In this document: positions 52,530 to 60,463 of the stretch, in pieces
Numbering within the stretch: position 1 is the first letter of the stretch
Layout of the letters: each line of letters starts with the position of its first letter
Origin: CAVTQY01 sp963736975
Lineage (GTDB): Bacteria > Pseudomonadota > Alphaproteobacteria > Acetobacterales > Acetobacteraceae
NCBI GenBank assembly: GCA_963736975.1
Contig: CAVTQY010000001.1
Coordinates: 1,612,001 to 1,676,000, forward strand
Length of the DNA: 64,000 nt
Direction of reading: 5' to 3'
Notes under the pieces: model-generated
The model's input: the letters and a program-made list of their open reading frames with translations, nothing else
What the model was told of the DNA's origin: nothing
Databases searched by the model: none
Translations under genes and position numbers: made by a program

Positions 52530-52790
52530 TCAGCGCGCGGCCAATCGCCGGCTCATGAGCAGGAAGGCGACGAAGGTCCAGACCAGTGCCAGCACGAACA
52601 GCGGCAGCGACAGCCAGGGAACCGCCGGGCCGAGCAGGATCTGCGCGAGCATCAGCACGACGGCGGCGAGCATCATCAGGAACCGCGTATCGCGGAACTG
52701 CCGGTCCGGCCGGGCGACGTAGTTCTCGATCGCCAGGACCACGAAGGCGATGATGAACAGAGGCACGATCACGAAGGTGGGGATGATCAC
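52530..52790 (-). CDS. Small membrane protein between glcE and glcF
   Basis: A protein of 86 residues with three hydrophobic segments (MIIPTFVIVPLFIIAFVVLA, FLMMLAAVVLMLAQILL, LPLFVLALVWTFVAFLLM) separated by short charged loops. No known domain is recognised. It lies six bases after the glcE stop and four before glcF, so it belongs to the same operon. Glycolate oxidase is membrane-associated through its subunits, and this protein might anchor the complex or pass electrons to quinone. That role is inference from position only. Confidence 0.75.
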   Translation of the reverse strand: MIIPTFVIVPLFIIAFVVLAIENYVARPDRQFRDTRFLMMLAAVVLMLAQILLGPAVPWLSLPLFVLALVWTFVAFLLMSRRLAAR

Positions 52791-52796
52791 GGCCCG

Positions 52797-53987
52797 TCAC
52801 AGCCCCGCATGGAGGCGCCCCGGATTGAGGATGAATTTCGGGTCGAAGGCCGCCTTCACCCGGCGAGCGATGGCGGCGAGGACAGCGGGCTCGGGCGGGA
52901 TCACATCGACGGCGGCGCGCAGTGCATCGGGCGCGCGCATGAGCGTCCAGGTGCCGCCGGCGGTGCGCGCGGCCTGTTCCACCGCGGCATGGGTGGCGGC
53001 ATCGGCCGGGCCGGCGACCCAGACCAGCCCGCCGCCCCAATCCAGCATCAGCCGGGCATCGAATGCCTGCCGCAGCGCCCGCACGACGCTTGGGCCGGCG
53101 GAGGGACGCACGGAGATGCGCCAGATCGCATCTTGCGGCTCGGCGCCCAGCGGAAGCGCGTCCCGCACCGCTTTCCACAGGTCGCGCGAGGCGGGGTCGT
53201 CCAGCACTTCGACGGCGCCGAAGCCTGCCAGATCGGCTTGCAGCCGGCCGCTGCGATAGGTCACCGAAGCAGGGATCTCCTCGATCCGCGCCAGCGCCAC
53301 GGGTTGCGGAAAGCCGATCCGCGCTGCCGCTTCGGCCGGCAGCCAAGCCGCGCCCGAAACCGAATAAGGCGAGCCGAGCGCGGCGGCCAATGCCGCGACC
53401 CCGGCTTCGGCATCGACGCCTGTCACCGCCACTGTGCCCACCGCCGGCGGCGCCGGCAGGACTTTCAGCGTGATCTCGGTGATCACCGCCAGGGTGCCGT
53501 GACTGCCTGTCAACAGTTTGCAGAGATCGAGCCCGGTGACGTTCTTCAGCACTCGTCCGCCGGAGCGGATCACCTCGCCGGTACCGTTCACCGCACGCAC
53601 GCCCAAAACATGATCGCGCATGGCACCCCAGGCGACACGGCGCGGGCCGGAGAGATTGGCGGCCACCATGCCGCCCAGCGTCTGCTCGCCGGGCGTGCCG
53701 AACAGGGCCGAAAGATCGGGCGGTTCGGCGATGAGGTGCTGGCCGCATTCCGCCACTGTTGCCTCGATCTCGGTCAGCGGCGTGCCGGCGCGGGCGCGGA
53801 TCACCAGCTCATGCGGGTAGTAGAAGACGATGCCACGATGGTTGCAGGTGGAAAGAGTGCGTGCGGCCTGCACGGGGCGCAGCATGGTGGACTTCGTGCC
53901 GTTGCCGCGGACCAGCAACGGCTCGGCTGCGGCAGCGGCGTCGGCGATCGCGGCGGCGATCGCGGCTTCCTCGACAGGAGCGTTCAT
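52797..53987 (-). CDS. glcE: Glycolate oxidase FAD-binding subunit GlcE
   Basis: GlcE is the smaller FAD-linked subunit of glycolate oxidase, oxidising glycolate to glyoxylate. It has the PCMH-type FAD-binding region (VRGNGTKSTM, GTPGEQTLGGMVAANLSGPRR, VLGVRAVNGTGEVIRSGGRVLKN) with DLCKLLTGSHGTLAVITEITLKV. The C-terminus ends KFILNPGRLHAGL. Length from the ATG at 53987 is 396 residues. That ATG overlaps the glcD stop (ATGA). An upstream in-frame start would add 13 residues from inside glcD. It works with GlcD and GlcF at the membrane. Confidence 0.94.
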   Translation of the reverse strand: MNAPVEEAAIAAAIADAAAAAEPLLVRGNGTKSTMLRPVQAARTLSTCNHRGIVFYYPHELVIRARAGTPLTEIEATVAECGQHLIAEPPDLSALFGTPGEQTLGGMVAANLSGPRRVAWGAMRDHVLGVRAVNGTGEVIRSGGRVLKNVTGLDLCKLLTGSHGTLAVITEITLKVLPAPPAVGTVAVTGVDAEAGVAALAAALGSPYSVSGAAWLPAEAAARIGFPQPVALARIEEIPASVTYRSGRLQADLAGFGAVEVLDDPASRDLWKAVRDALPLGAEPQDAIWRISVRPSAGPSVVRALRQAFDARLMLDWGGGLVWVAGPADAATHAAVEQAARTAGGTWTLMRAPDALRAAVDVIPPEPAVLAAIARRVKAAFDPKFILNPGRLHAGL

Positions 53988-55405
53988 GCCGCTAGCGGGA
54001 AGACCTTGTGCGGGTTCAACAGCCAACCGGGATCGAAAGCGGATTTGATCCGGCGCTGCTGATCCAGCTCGGCGGGTGTGAACTGGTCGGGCATCAGATC
54101 GCGCTTTTCAACACCGACGCCGTGCTCGCCGGTGAGGCAGCCATCCACCTCGACGCAGAGTTTCAGGATGTCGGCGCCGAAAGTTTCGGCTTTGTGCAGG
54201 CTTGCCGGATCGTTGGCGTCGAACATGATCAGCGGGTGCAGGTTGCCGTCGCCGGCATGGAAGATGTTGGCGACTTTCAGGTTATAGGCGTCCGACATTT
54301 CGCCGATGCGGCGCAGCACGTCGGGCAGGCGGCTGGTGGGGATGACGCCGTCCATGCAGAGATAGTCGGGGCTGATGCGGCCGATGGCGCCGAACGCGCC
54401 TTTGCGGCCCTTCCAGATCGCCAGCGACTCCTCCGGCGATTGCGAGACTTTCAGGCTGATGGGGTCGTGGCGTTCGCAGATTGCACGCAGGCGGTCCAGC
54501 AGCTCGTCCTGTTCCGCGGCGCTGCCTTCCACCTCGATGATCAGCATTGCCTCGGCGTCCAGGGGGTAGCCGGCATGGGCGAAAGCTTCGCAGGCATGGA
54601 TTGCCGGGCGGTCCATGAATTCCAATGCGACCGGTATGATACCGGATGATATGATCGCATCCACGCAAGCGCCGGCGATTTCATTCGACGGGAAAGCGGC
54701 AAGCATGGCGCGTGCGCCTTCCGGCGCGCGCAGGATGCGCACGGTTACCTCTGTGACGATCGCGAGCTGACCCTCGCTGCCGGTCAGCAGGCCGAGCCAG
54801 TCGTAGCCGGCGGCGTCGAGATGGGTGCCACCTATGGCGATGACCTCGCCTTCGACGGTGACGATCTTCAGCCCGAGCAGGTTGTTGGAGGTCACGCCGT
54901 ATTTCAGGCAATGCGCGCCGCCTGAGTTCATGCCGACATTGCCGCCGATCATGCAGGCGAGCTGGCTCGATGGGTCGGGGGCATAGAAGAAGCCGTGTTC
55001 CGCCACGGCCTGGGTGATGCCGATATTGGTGACGCCGGGCTGCACCACGGCGAAGCGGTCGGCATAGTCGATGGCCAGGATGCGGTTCATGCGCATCAGC
55101 CCGATTACCACGGCGTCGGCGAGCGGCAGGGCGCCGCCGGAGAGCGAGGTGCCCGCCCCGCGCGGCACGACGCGGACGCCGTTTTCGTGGCAGAAGCGCA
55201 TGACGGCGGCCACTTCGTCGGTGGTGGAGGGCAGCGCGACTGCGAGCGGCGCCTGGCGGTAGGCGGAGAGGCCGTCGGTTTCGTATGCCCTGACACGGAG
55301 CGGCTCGGCGATCAGCGCTTCGCCCGGGAGGAGCGCGTGCAGACCGGCGATGATCTGCTCGCGGCGGGCGAGCACGTCCGGTTTTGGGTCTGGCAGGCGG
55401 ATCAT
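53984..55405 (-). CDS. glcD: Glycolate oxidase subunit GlcD
   Basis: GlcD is the large FAD-binding catalytic subunit. The PCMH FAD domain is seen in VVPRGAGTSLSGGALPL, GVTNIGITQAVAEHGF and CMIGGNVGMNSGGAHCLKYG. The C-terminal FAD-oxidase domain has NIFHAGDGNLHPLIMFD and CLTGEHGVGVEKRDLM. The length is 473 residues. The start at 55405 (MIRLPDPKPDVLARR) has GGAGG six bases upstream, and an open frame further upstream lacks similarity. Related D-lactate or 2-hydroxyacid dehydrogenases share this fold, but the glcE and glcF neighbours settle the identification. Confidence 0.95.
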   Translation of the reverse strand: MIRLPDPKPDVLARREQIIAGLHALLPGEALIAEPLRVRAYETDGLSAYRQAPLAVALPSTTDEVAAVMRFCHENGVRVVPRGAGTSLSGGALPLADAVVIGLMRMNRILAIDYADRFAVVQPGVTNIGITQAVAEHGFFYAPDPSSQLACMIGGNVGMNSGGAHCLKYGVTSNNLLGLKIVTVEGEVIAIGGTHLDAAGYDWLGLLTGSEGQLAIVTEVTVRILRAPEGARAMLAAFPSNEIAGACVDAIISSGIIPVALEFMDRPAIHACEAFAHAGYPLDAEAMLIIEVEGSAAEQDELLDRLRAICERHDPISLKVSQSPEESLAIWKGRKGAFGAIGRISPDYLCMDGVIPTSRLPDVLRRIGEMSDAYNLKVANIFHAGDGNLHPLIMFDANDPASLHKAETFGADILKLCVEVDGCLTGEHGVGVEKRDLMPDQFTPAELDQQRRIKSAFDPGWLLNPHKVFPLAA

Positions 55406-55659
55406 GGGCGTCCTCCGGTCAGGGGGAGGATGCTGCCGGGTTGGCGCCCGGGCAAGCGGCGTTCCGGGCGGTGCGCTACGCCCCTCCCGCCGGTGCGGCG
55501 GCTGCAGGAGCGGCGGCTCAATGATCGCCAACGGGGCCTGACCGGGCCACGGCGCTCCAGGAGAGAGGCGTCTCAAGTGTGAAGGCATGGCCTTTTGTTA
55601 CGCTGTCGTCTGAAAAAGCCAAAGCCGCAGAACGGGCTTTATGGAAAGTCGGCGTTCTC

Positions 55660-56352
55660 TCAGAATTCGTGAACCCGACAGATATCACCGAGGCTTTGTG
55701 CGTTCACGGGGAACCTGTGATGCTCGTCCGGCTTCGCAGGCTCTCTCGGGTTGCTCCGGTGAACCAAGCGCGTATCGACGTTTTCGAACCCCAAAGCATC
55801 AGTAAGACTGAATACCAGCCGGAATTCATTTTGCCACGCGTAGCTGTCGAGTTTGGATGTAGCGATCATGTCAGGTATCGCCCAACGTGGGTTGCCGCCG
55901 TCGATCTCTCGGTAATACTCAACCCGTCGCCCAGTCCGGGCACGGCGTCCTCCCGCCTGACCGGGAAACTTGGCTTCGGGCGGCAGTGCCGCTTCTATTC
56001 GCGAGCAAAATACCCCAACGTCCAGAATTTCGATGCACGCAACTGCTCCAAATCTTTCTCCAAGCTCGTCGGTAAGTGATCTACTCATGCAAAATACAAA
56101 AATCTCGTTTTGCTTTACCCTCGACTCGAAAGCATAGTCCGCAAGGGTGAATGTTGTTCCCTTTGTCTCGTTGGTGACGACTAGCCCGCCTTTCGGGCGG
56201 AAAATTGCGTTACCTTCATTCTGGTCTTCCCTGACATTCTTATCCTCGATGTCGCGAAAGTATGACAGCGACCGGAACAAGAGTTTTCCATCAAGGAACT
56301 CATCTGCCCATCTGCGGCACGTGTAGTATTTAAACAGACTGTGCCGCGTCAT
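55660..56352 (-). CDS. DUF2971-like hypothetical protein
   Basis: A 230-residue protein beginning MTRHSLFKYYTCRRWADEFL, with LFRSLSYFRDIEDKNVREDQ, VFCMSRSLTDELGERFGAVA and a C-terminal YAWQNEFRLVFSLTDALGFE. This pattern (a Tyr/Arg-rich start, a FRD-type segment and W-Q-x-E-x-R near the end) is that of DUF2971-type proteins, often found in defence or mobile islands. The ATG at 56352 comes just after the recombinase stop. A TTG at 56361 would overlap that stop. No catalytic role is known to me. It ends 254 bp before glcD. Confidence 0.7.
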   Translation of the reverse strand: MTRHSLFKYYTCRRWADEFLDGKLLFRSLSYFRDIEDKNVREDQNEGNAIFRPKGGLVVTNETKGTTFTLADYAFESRVKQNEIFVFCMSRSLTDELGERFGAVACIEILDVGVFCSRIEAALPPEAKFPGQAGGRRARTGRRVEYYREIDGGNPRWAIPDMIATSKLDSYAWQNEFRLVFSLTDALGFENVDTRLVHRSNPREPAKPDEHHRFPVNAQSLGDICRVHEF

Positions 56353-56357
56353 TATGC

Positions 56358-56905
56358 TCAAAGCCTTGAAATCGTCTGATGGCTCACATTGTAGGTGCGG
56401 GCGATGTCGCGGATTGGCTCGCCCCGGTCGCGCCGCCGCCGTGCTTCCTGCTGCTGGTGCGGGGTGAGCTTCGGTTTCCGGCCCATCTTCACGCCCCGCG
56501 CCTTCGCCCGCTCGCGGCCTTCGCCTGTGCGCGCCCGGATAAGGTCGCGTTCAAACTCCGCAAGCCCGCCTAGCACGGTCAACATGAGCCGCCCGTGTGA
56601 TGTGGTGGTGTCGGCCCATGCGTCGCCTAGTGATCGGAAATCGGCTTTCCTGTCGGTGATGGCGGCGAGGGTGTTGAGCAAGTCGCGTGTCGATCGCGCC
56701 AGCCGGTCAAGCCGCGTCACCATCAGCACGTCACCGAGTTCAAGCGCCTCGATCACGCGGCGAAGCTGCGCCCGGCCGCTCTTGGCTCCGCTCACATGCA
56801 CATCGCGGAACACCTTCTTGCATCCGGCCTTGGTCAGTTGGCGCGCCTGCGCCTCGACGCTCTCGCTCTTGCCCCCCGGCATACCCGCGCGTAGCCGTAT
56901 TTCAT
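56358..56905 (-). pseudogene. Serine recombinase/invertase with catalytic serine region disrupted
   Basis: The body is a typical small resolvase: SVEAQARQLTKAGCKKVFRD, VSGAKSGRAQLRRVIEAL, LGDVLMVTRLDRLARSTRDL, a catalytic-domain LTVLGGLAEFERDLIRARTGEGR and a C-terminal helix-turn-helix (DRGEPIRDIARTYNVSHQTI). Translation from the ATG at 56905, which overlaps the fic stop as ATGA, gives MKYGYARV. The frame then breaks where YARVST would carry the catalytic serine, and resumes as GGKSESVEAQ. A deletion near 56880 removed the Ser-containing codons. Starting at the internal ATG at 56882 would still lack the nucleophile, so recombination activity is not expected. The DNA-binding domain is intact. 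Confidence 0.8.
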
Positions 56906-57696
56906 GGCGCGGGCTTATCACCGTCGCGGCGTGGCGGGGTTTTCGGAGGGGAGAGCGCCTCCCGCGCAGCGCTCACATATTCCCCCAGAGTTCGATCCAA
57001 TCGCTCGTAAAGCAGGCGGTCGAACGCCTGTTTACCGCTCCCGGTGTCCGCCTGCTGCAAGGCGGCGATGTAGGCCGAACGATCCTCGAGCCGCACGGAA
57101 ACCGGCGGATAGCCGCCCCGGATGAGAATCAGGTTCATCAAGAGCCGGGCGGTGCGTCCGTTGCCGTCCTCGAAGGGGTGAATGCTTACAAGCTGGCGAT
57201 GCGCGGCAAAGGCGGTTTCCGGCGTGGCGGGCGCAGCGCCAAGCCATTTCGCGAAATCCCCCATGAGAGCCGGAACCTCAGCCGGGGAAGGGAAGTGGTG
57301 GCGGCCCGTGTCCGTCAGCACATACCGGCCCTCGCGGGCATACTGGCCGCCCTTCTCGGGATCGGAACGCAGCACCACCAGCCTATGCAAATTCCGCACG
57401 TCAAGCTCGGTGATCGGGGTCTTCTCGTGCGCAATCTCGCGCACGTAGCGCAACGCCCCGAAGTGGTCGACGGCTTCAAGGTGGTCCTTGAGCGGCTTGC
57501 CGCCAATCGTGAGGCCTTTCTCGACCACGAGCGTCGTCTCGACGGCGGTGAGGGTGTTCCCCTCGATGGCGTTCGATGTGTAGGTGAGTTCGAGGTCTTG
57601 CGTATGCTCGAAGTTGCTCAGACCGCCGGGCACACGGGCGCGCTGCCGGTCAAGCTCGGCTTTCTTCTCCGCGATGCTCTTGAGCAGGTCGTCCAT
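56902..57696 (-). CDS. Fic-family protein (putative AMP-transferase) with N-terminal inhibitory motif
   Basis: Fic proteins modify target proteins, usually by AMPylation. The catalytic motif HPFEDGNGRTAR is perfect (H173-R184). Residues 41-46 (SNAIEG) fit the (S/T)xxxE(G/N) inhibitory motif, placed N-terminal to the Fic core as in class II proteins. The flap region and an N-terminal helical segment (DDLLKSIAEKKAELDRQRAR) are present, and a disordered basic tail closes the 264 residues. Class II Fic enzymes are self-inhibited and often deAMPylate. The gene overlaps the recombinase gene (ATGA) and is preceded by three copies of an ATTATGGACC box. Confidence 0.9.
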   Translation of the reverse strand: MDDLLKSIAEKKAELDRQRARVPGGLSNFEHTQDLELTYTSNAIEGNTLTAVETTLVVEKGLTIGGKPLKDHLEAVDHFGALRYVREIAHEKTPITELDVRNLHRLVVLRSDPEKGGQYAREGRYVLTDTGRHHFPSPAEVPALMGDFAKWLGAAPATPETAFAAHRQLVSIHPFEDGNGRTARLLMNLILIRGGYPPVSVRLEDRSAYIAALQQADTGSGKQAFDRLLYERLDRTLGEYVSAAREALSPPKTPPRRDGDKPAP

Positions 57697-57718
57697 TTTG
57701 TCCCTCGAAACCGGCCCT

Positions 57719-57785
57719 CATTATGGACCTGAATTATGGACCGGAAAAGCCCAATCTTTTCAGCTACCTATTTTTGGTCCATAAT
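57719..57785. promoter_or_regulatory. Operator-like triple repeat upstream of fic
   Basis: ATTATGGACC occurs at 57719-57729 and again at 57733-57742; its inverted form GGTCCATAAT is at 57776-57785. The first two are direct copies 14 bp apart and the third faces them. They lie 23-90 bp upstream of the fic start codon on the minus strand, where a promoter would be, and could bind a dimeric repressor, perhaps the recombinase-like helix-turn-helix protein. No regulator is known to recognise this box. Confidence 0.6.
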
Positions 57786-57868
57786 CCTTGACTTATGCAA
57801 CCTTGCTTTGCTGCTTTCAAGGAATTGCGCTTGTGGGTAGAGGGGCAGTTTGAAATCCGCGATGGCGT

Positions 57869-58915
57869 TTACGTCAGCGACGGTCGCAGTGGACCAAACT
57901 GAGAGATCAACCTTATCCCAGGCGGAGCAGCTATTACATCTGGAATGCGGTTCACCATGCAGGCTGCCGAGGTGTGTACGCCATCGGCGCGGTCGATCCG
58001 GATTTTGGATGGTGGCCTTCCATCAACGACCCACGTCATGTTTTCGGACTCGCCTTCCGCCAGGAGACGCAGTTCAATGTGCGCGCTTGCCGTAGGCCCT
58101 TCTACGGTTTCGACCGACGCGATGATCCGAAGACCGAGCGAGGTGCCGGGCTCCAAAAACCTATTGAGGATACGACACCACATCGGTTGATCGGAAAGTA
58201 CCGGCTCGCGCAGCTCGGTCACGCTTTTAATGGTAAAGCCAAGCGCATGCATCACGTGCGCCGGTATGCCTTTGTACAGCTCTCCTAATTGGCCGGGCAC
58301 CTTGGTTACCTTTTCCAAAAACTCGGCTTGCGTCATGTCAACGCCATAGGCGCGCATCATGCGCTCGTTCGCCAGCTCTGCGTTGGTCAAGCTGCGATGC
58401 GTGAGCGAGCGAAGCTCGGTGCACGGCCCCGCAATCAGCATTCCCGCCCAGATGCGGGAGAAGTCCCAAATGCCAGTCCCGGTGAATGTAACAGCGTTCC
58501 TCTTGGCCAAGGCATCGATCTTTTCGGCTAAGTCGGGATCGGCGCCTTGCGGAAAATAGGACTCTGAGCCGTGGCAGATGACATTGATGCCGGCTCCCAA
58601 GAGGCGTTGATAAGCCGCAAAGTTGAGGCTCAGCCTCTCGGTTTGCACAACCAACGCGATGTCCGCATCCATGGTCGCGTAGTCGGCGGTTTCACAGTCC
58701 TGTACGACGACTCCCAAGTCTTCGTTCAGCCCGGCGAGCCGCCCTAGATCCTCGCCGATCTTGGGACCTGCCCGGTTCACCGCCGCAACGACTGGCCAGC
58801 CATTTTTTACGAGAATGCGCACAGCCTCCCTACCGTAGTACCCGACCCCGTAGATCATGACCCTTGGCCTGAGACGTGCTGGGTCTTTTGCGGCGGTGCC
58901 GTGGGCGACGCTCAT
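57869..58915 (-). CDS. NAD(P)-binding dihydrodipicolinate-reductase-like dehydrogenase
   Basis: A 348-residue oxidoreductase with a Rossmann motif, VMIYGVGYYGREAVRILV (residues 19-36). Sequences such as DADIALVVQTERLSLNF, NVICHGSESYFP and GTGIWDFSRIWAGMLIAGPC resemble the DapB-like/2,4-diaminopentanoate dehydrogenase group. The C-terminal part, with HVMHALGFTIKSVTEL, carries the substrate region. No DapB-specific lysine-pathway context is nearby. I would call it a DapB-like amino acid or amine dehydrogenase of unknown substrate. It is monocistronic with 247 bp to the SnoaL-like gene. Confidence 0.72.
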   Translation of the reverse strand: MSVAHGTAAKDPARLRPRVMIYGVGYYGREAVRILVKNGWPVVAAVNRAGPKIGEDLGRLAGLNEDLGVVVQDCETADYATMDADIALVVQTERLSLNFAAYQRLLGAGINVICHGSESYFPQGADPDLAEKIDALAKRNAVTFTGTGIWDFSRIWAGMLIAGPCTELRSLTHRSLTNAELANERMMRAYGVDMTQAEFLEKVTKVPGQLGELYKGIPAHVMHALGFTIKSVTELREPVLSDQPMWCRILNRFLEPGTSLGLRIIASVETVEGPTASAHIELRLLAEGESENMTWVVDGRPPSKIRIDRADGVHTSAACMVNRIPDVIAAPPGIRLISQFGPLRPSLT

Positions 58916-59162
58916 GAAAGGGCCTTTGGCAGATGAACTCGGATGAGAAGGCTAGCACTCCCTATGCTAGGAAGCATCGCAAGCCGCTGGCGATTGTAGG
59001 ACGGATTACCGTGAACACATGAAGAACGTCATAGCCAGGTCAGTCGGTATCTCCTGGTGCGAAATCCTTGATTTCTGCGACTCTACCTTTTGCTGGTCCG
59101 CGCCGTGCGTGTGTGTGGGGTTGCACCACCCACACGCCGACGCTTCGTCCGCAGACAAGCAG

Positions 59163-59639
59163 CTACTGCTGGATCGGCTCTTTCCGATCTGGCAGGGCGT
59201 TATAGCTTAGGAACCGAATCTTCCAGCCTTCGGGACGCTTCTCCCACACTTGAATAAAGTCGCCGCCAACCGTTTTGGGCTGTCCGTCTTGACCTTTGAA
59301 GGTCGCCGAATAGCGTCCAGTAGCAACTGCAGCATTCTCGCCCTCTGACACCACATCAACGACTTGCAGCACGTGACCGACAAATTTCGTTTTGAACGCG
59401 CCGTTCCAGAACGCGGCAATGTTCTTCTCCCCACTAACGGTGGGGGCAATCGCGGGAATTATCGTGCCATCGCTAGTAAAATATCGCGTCAGGTCAGCCG
59501 GCGCATTCGGCTCGACAAACGCGCGATCATAGGCGTGGTCGATATCTCGGATAGCGGTCGCCGCGCTCTGCGCCTGAGCAAAGGCCGGTAGTGCTAGAAA
59601 AGCGGTGCAAGTAGCGACTGCCAACGATTGATGATTCAT
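59163..59639 (-). CDS. Secreted SnoaL/SgcJ-like protein
   Basis: A 158-residue protein starting with a signal peptide (MNHQSLAVATCTAFLALPAFAQA). The mature part is a single NTF2-like domain of the SnoaL/DUF4440 type (AIRDIDHAYDRAFVEPNAPADL, FTSDGTIIPAIAPTVSGEKN, AAFWNGAFKTKFVGHVLQVV, GGDFIQVWEKRPEGWKIRFL). Such domains bind small hydrophobic or aromatic molecules, or are catalytically silent. The ATG at 59639 has GGAGG seven bases upstream; open sequence further upstream belongs to the intergenic region. The gene is isolated on the minus strand. Confidence 0.82.
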   Translation of the reverse strand: MNHQSLAVATCTAFLALPAFAQAQSAATAIRDIDHAYDRAFVEPNAPADLTRYFTSDGTIIPAIAPTVSGEKNIAAFWNGAFKTKFVGHVLQVVDVVSEGENAAVATGRYSATFKGQDGQPKTVGGDFIQVWEKRPEGWKIRFLSYNALPDRKEPIQQ

Positions 59640-60200
59640 GGCGTTGTCCTCCCAGACATTACCGTCCATCGGGATGGCGGCCGCCCAGCTTCTAAGAGGA
59701 CCGCCCGGTTTGCAAACCGGGACAGGGTTACGGGGACTGGTTTCACCCGATTTGGCGCGCGCGGAGCTCTGTGTTGCGAAATTCTTGCCGGCTGACTGCA
59801 CCGGCTAACCCGCCGTCGGCGAACCGCGAAGCAGCACCCATGAGGCATCCTGCTGATGATCGCTCGGCTTTTGGTTGGGTTACGACCTCACAGGACATTT
59901 TGACTGCCCTCGCCGCGCTGCGAAATTCTAACTGTTGGCCGCTTGATAGCTGGTCGAACTGCTATTGCGCGTGCAATGATTCTTGCTCTTTACCATAAGG
60001 ACCGACTTGCGGAACAGGAATGATGCAGGGCGCTCCTCATCCGGGTCGCGGATCCCACTGTGTTCGCAGTCCAGCAACTCGGGCGCCGCCACGATGTGCG
60101 GCGCATCGGAGGGGACAAGTTCCTGCTCTGCACTTTTGGCCTTGGTATCCATAATCCGACCATTTCGGCTGGGCTGCCCATAATCGCAAGCAGCAACGGA
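59640..60200. other. Intergenic stretch without a supported gene
   Basis: About 560 bp between the SnoaL-like gene and the metK leader hold only the palindrome above and short unsupported frames. The longest (59928-60152, minus, 74 residues, MDTKAKSAEQELVPSDAPHI) has no recognisable similarity and no ribosome-binding site. It may be a remnant of a lost gene. Confidence 0.6.
59704..59721. promoter_or_regulatory. Perfect 18-bp palindrome upstream of the SnoaL-like gene
   Basis: CCCGGTTTGCAAACCGGG lies 65 bp upstream of the start codon at 59639, in the region where a promoter would sit. It could be an operator or part of a dispersed repeat. Nothing else supports either use. Confidence 0.5.
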
Positions 60201-60463
60201 GTCCCCTGGCCGCTCGGCTCCTGACTAAAGCTTAAGGCCGAGAGGAAGAACCGATTTTCTGACGAGGCCACGACTACAGGGCTCCATTGCCGGCGGGCCT
60301 GTTCAGGCGGAGCGCCTTCCCCATGGCGGTCGTCCACCGAACGGCCGCTCCGCCGGAATCCTTGACCCCCGGAGGGCTTTCCGCCACACACCCGCGACCC
60401 GGCATCCCGCCGGTCCGGCGGTCGGTTTTGCATGCCGTCCTGCCGCGACAAGAGGACAAATCC
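60200..60463 (+). promoter_or_regulatory. Structured 5' leader of metK
   Basis: Stem 1 is GGCGGAGCG (60306-60314) with CGCTCCGCC (60346-60354). A second compact hairpin, CCGCCGGTCCGGCGG (60407-60421), is followed by TCGGTTTT, which is terminator-like, only 35 bp before the metK start. The first stem's CCGCC arm could pair with the second hairpin, so an attenuation or riboswitch switch is possible. It does not match the SAM-II or SAM/SAH consensus that I remember. A promoter has not been located. Confidence 0.45.

Noticed and set aside
50875..53748. 957-codon minus-strand open frame across glcF and glcE
   Set aside because: A frame-shifted shadow with extreme Arg content; the true products GlcF, the small membrane protein and GlcE occupy the other frames with clear motifs.
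59928..60152. 74-codon minus-strand frame in the gap before metK
   Set aside because: No ribosome-binding site, no similarity and ordinary composition for non-coding DNA; mentioned only as part of the empty stretch.
60200..60463. SAM-II or SAM/SAH riboswitch before metK
   Set aside because: The pseudoknot core sequences that I know for these classes are not present; the leader is reported only as an unassigned structure.
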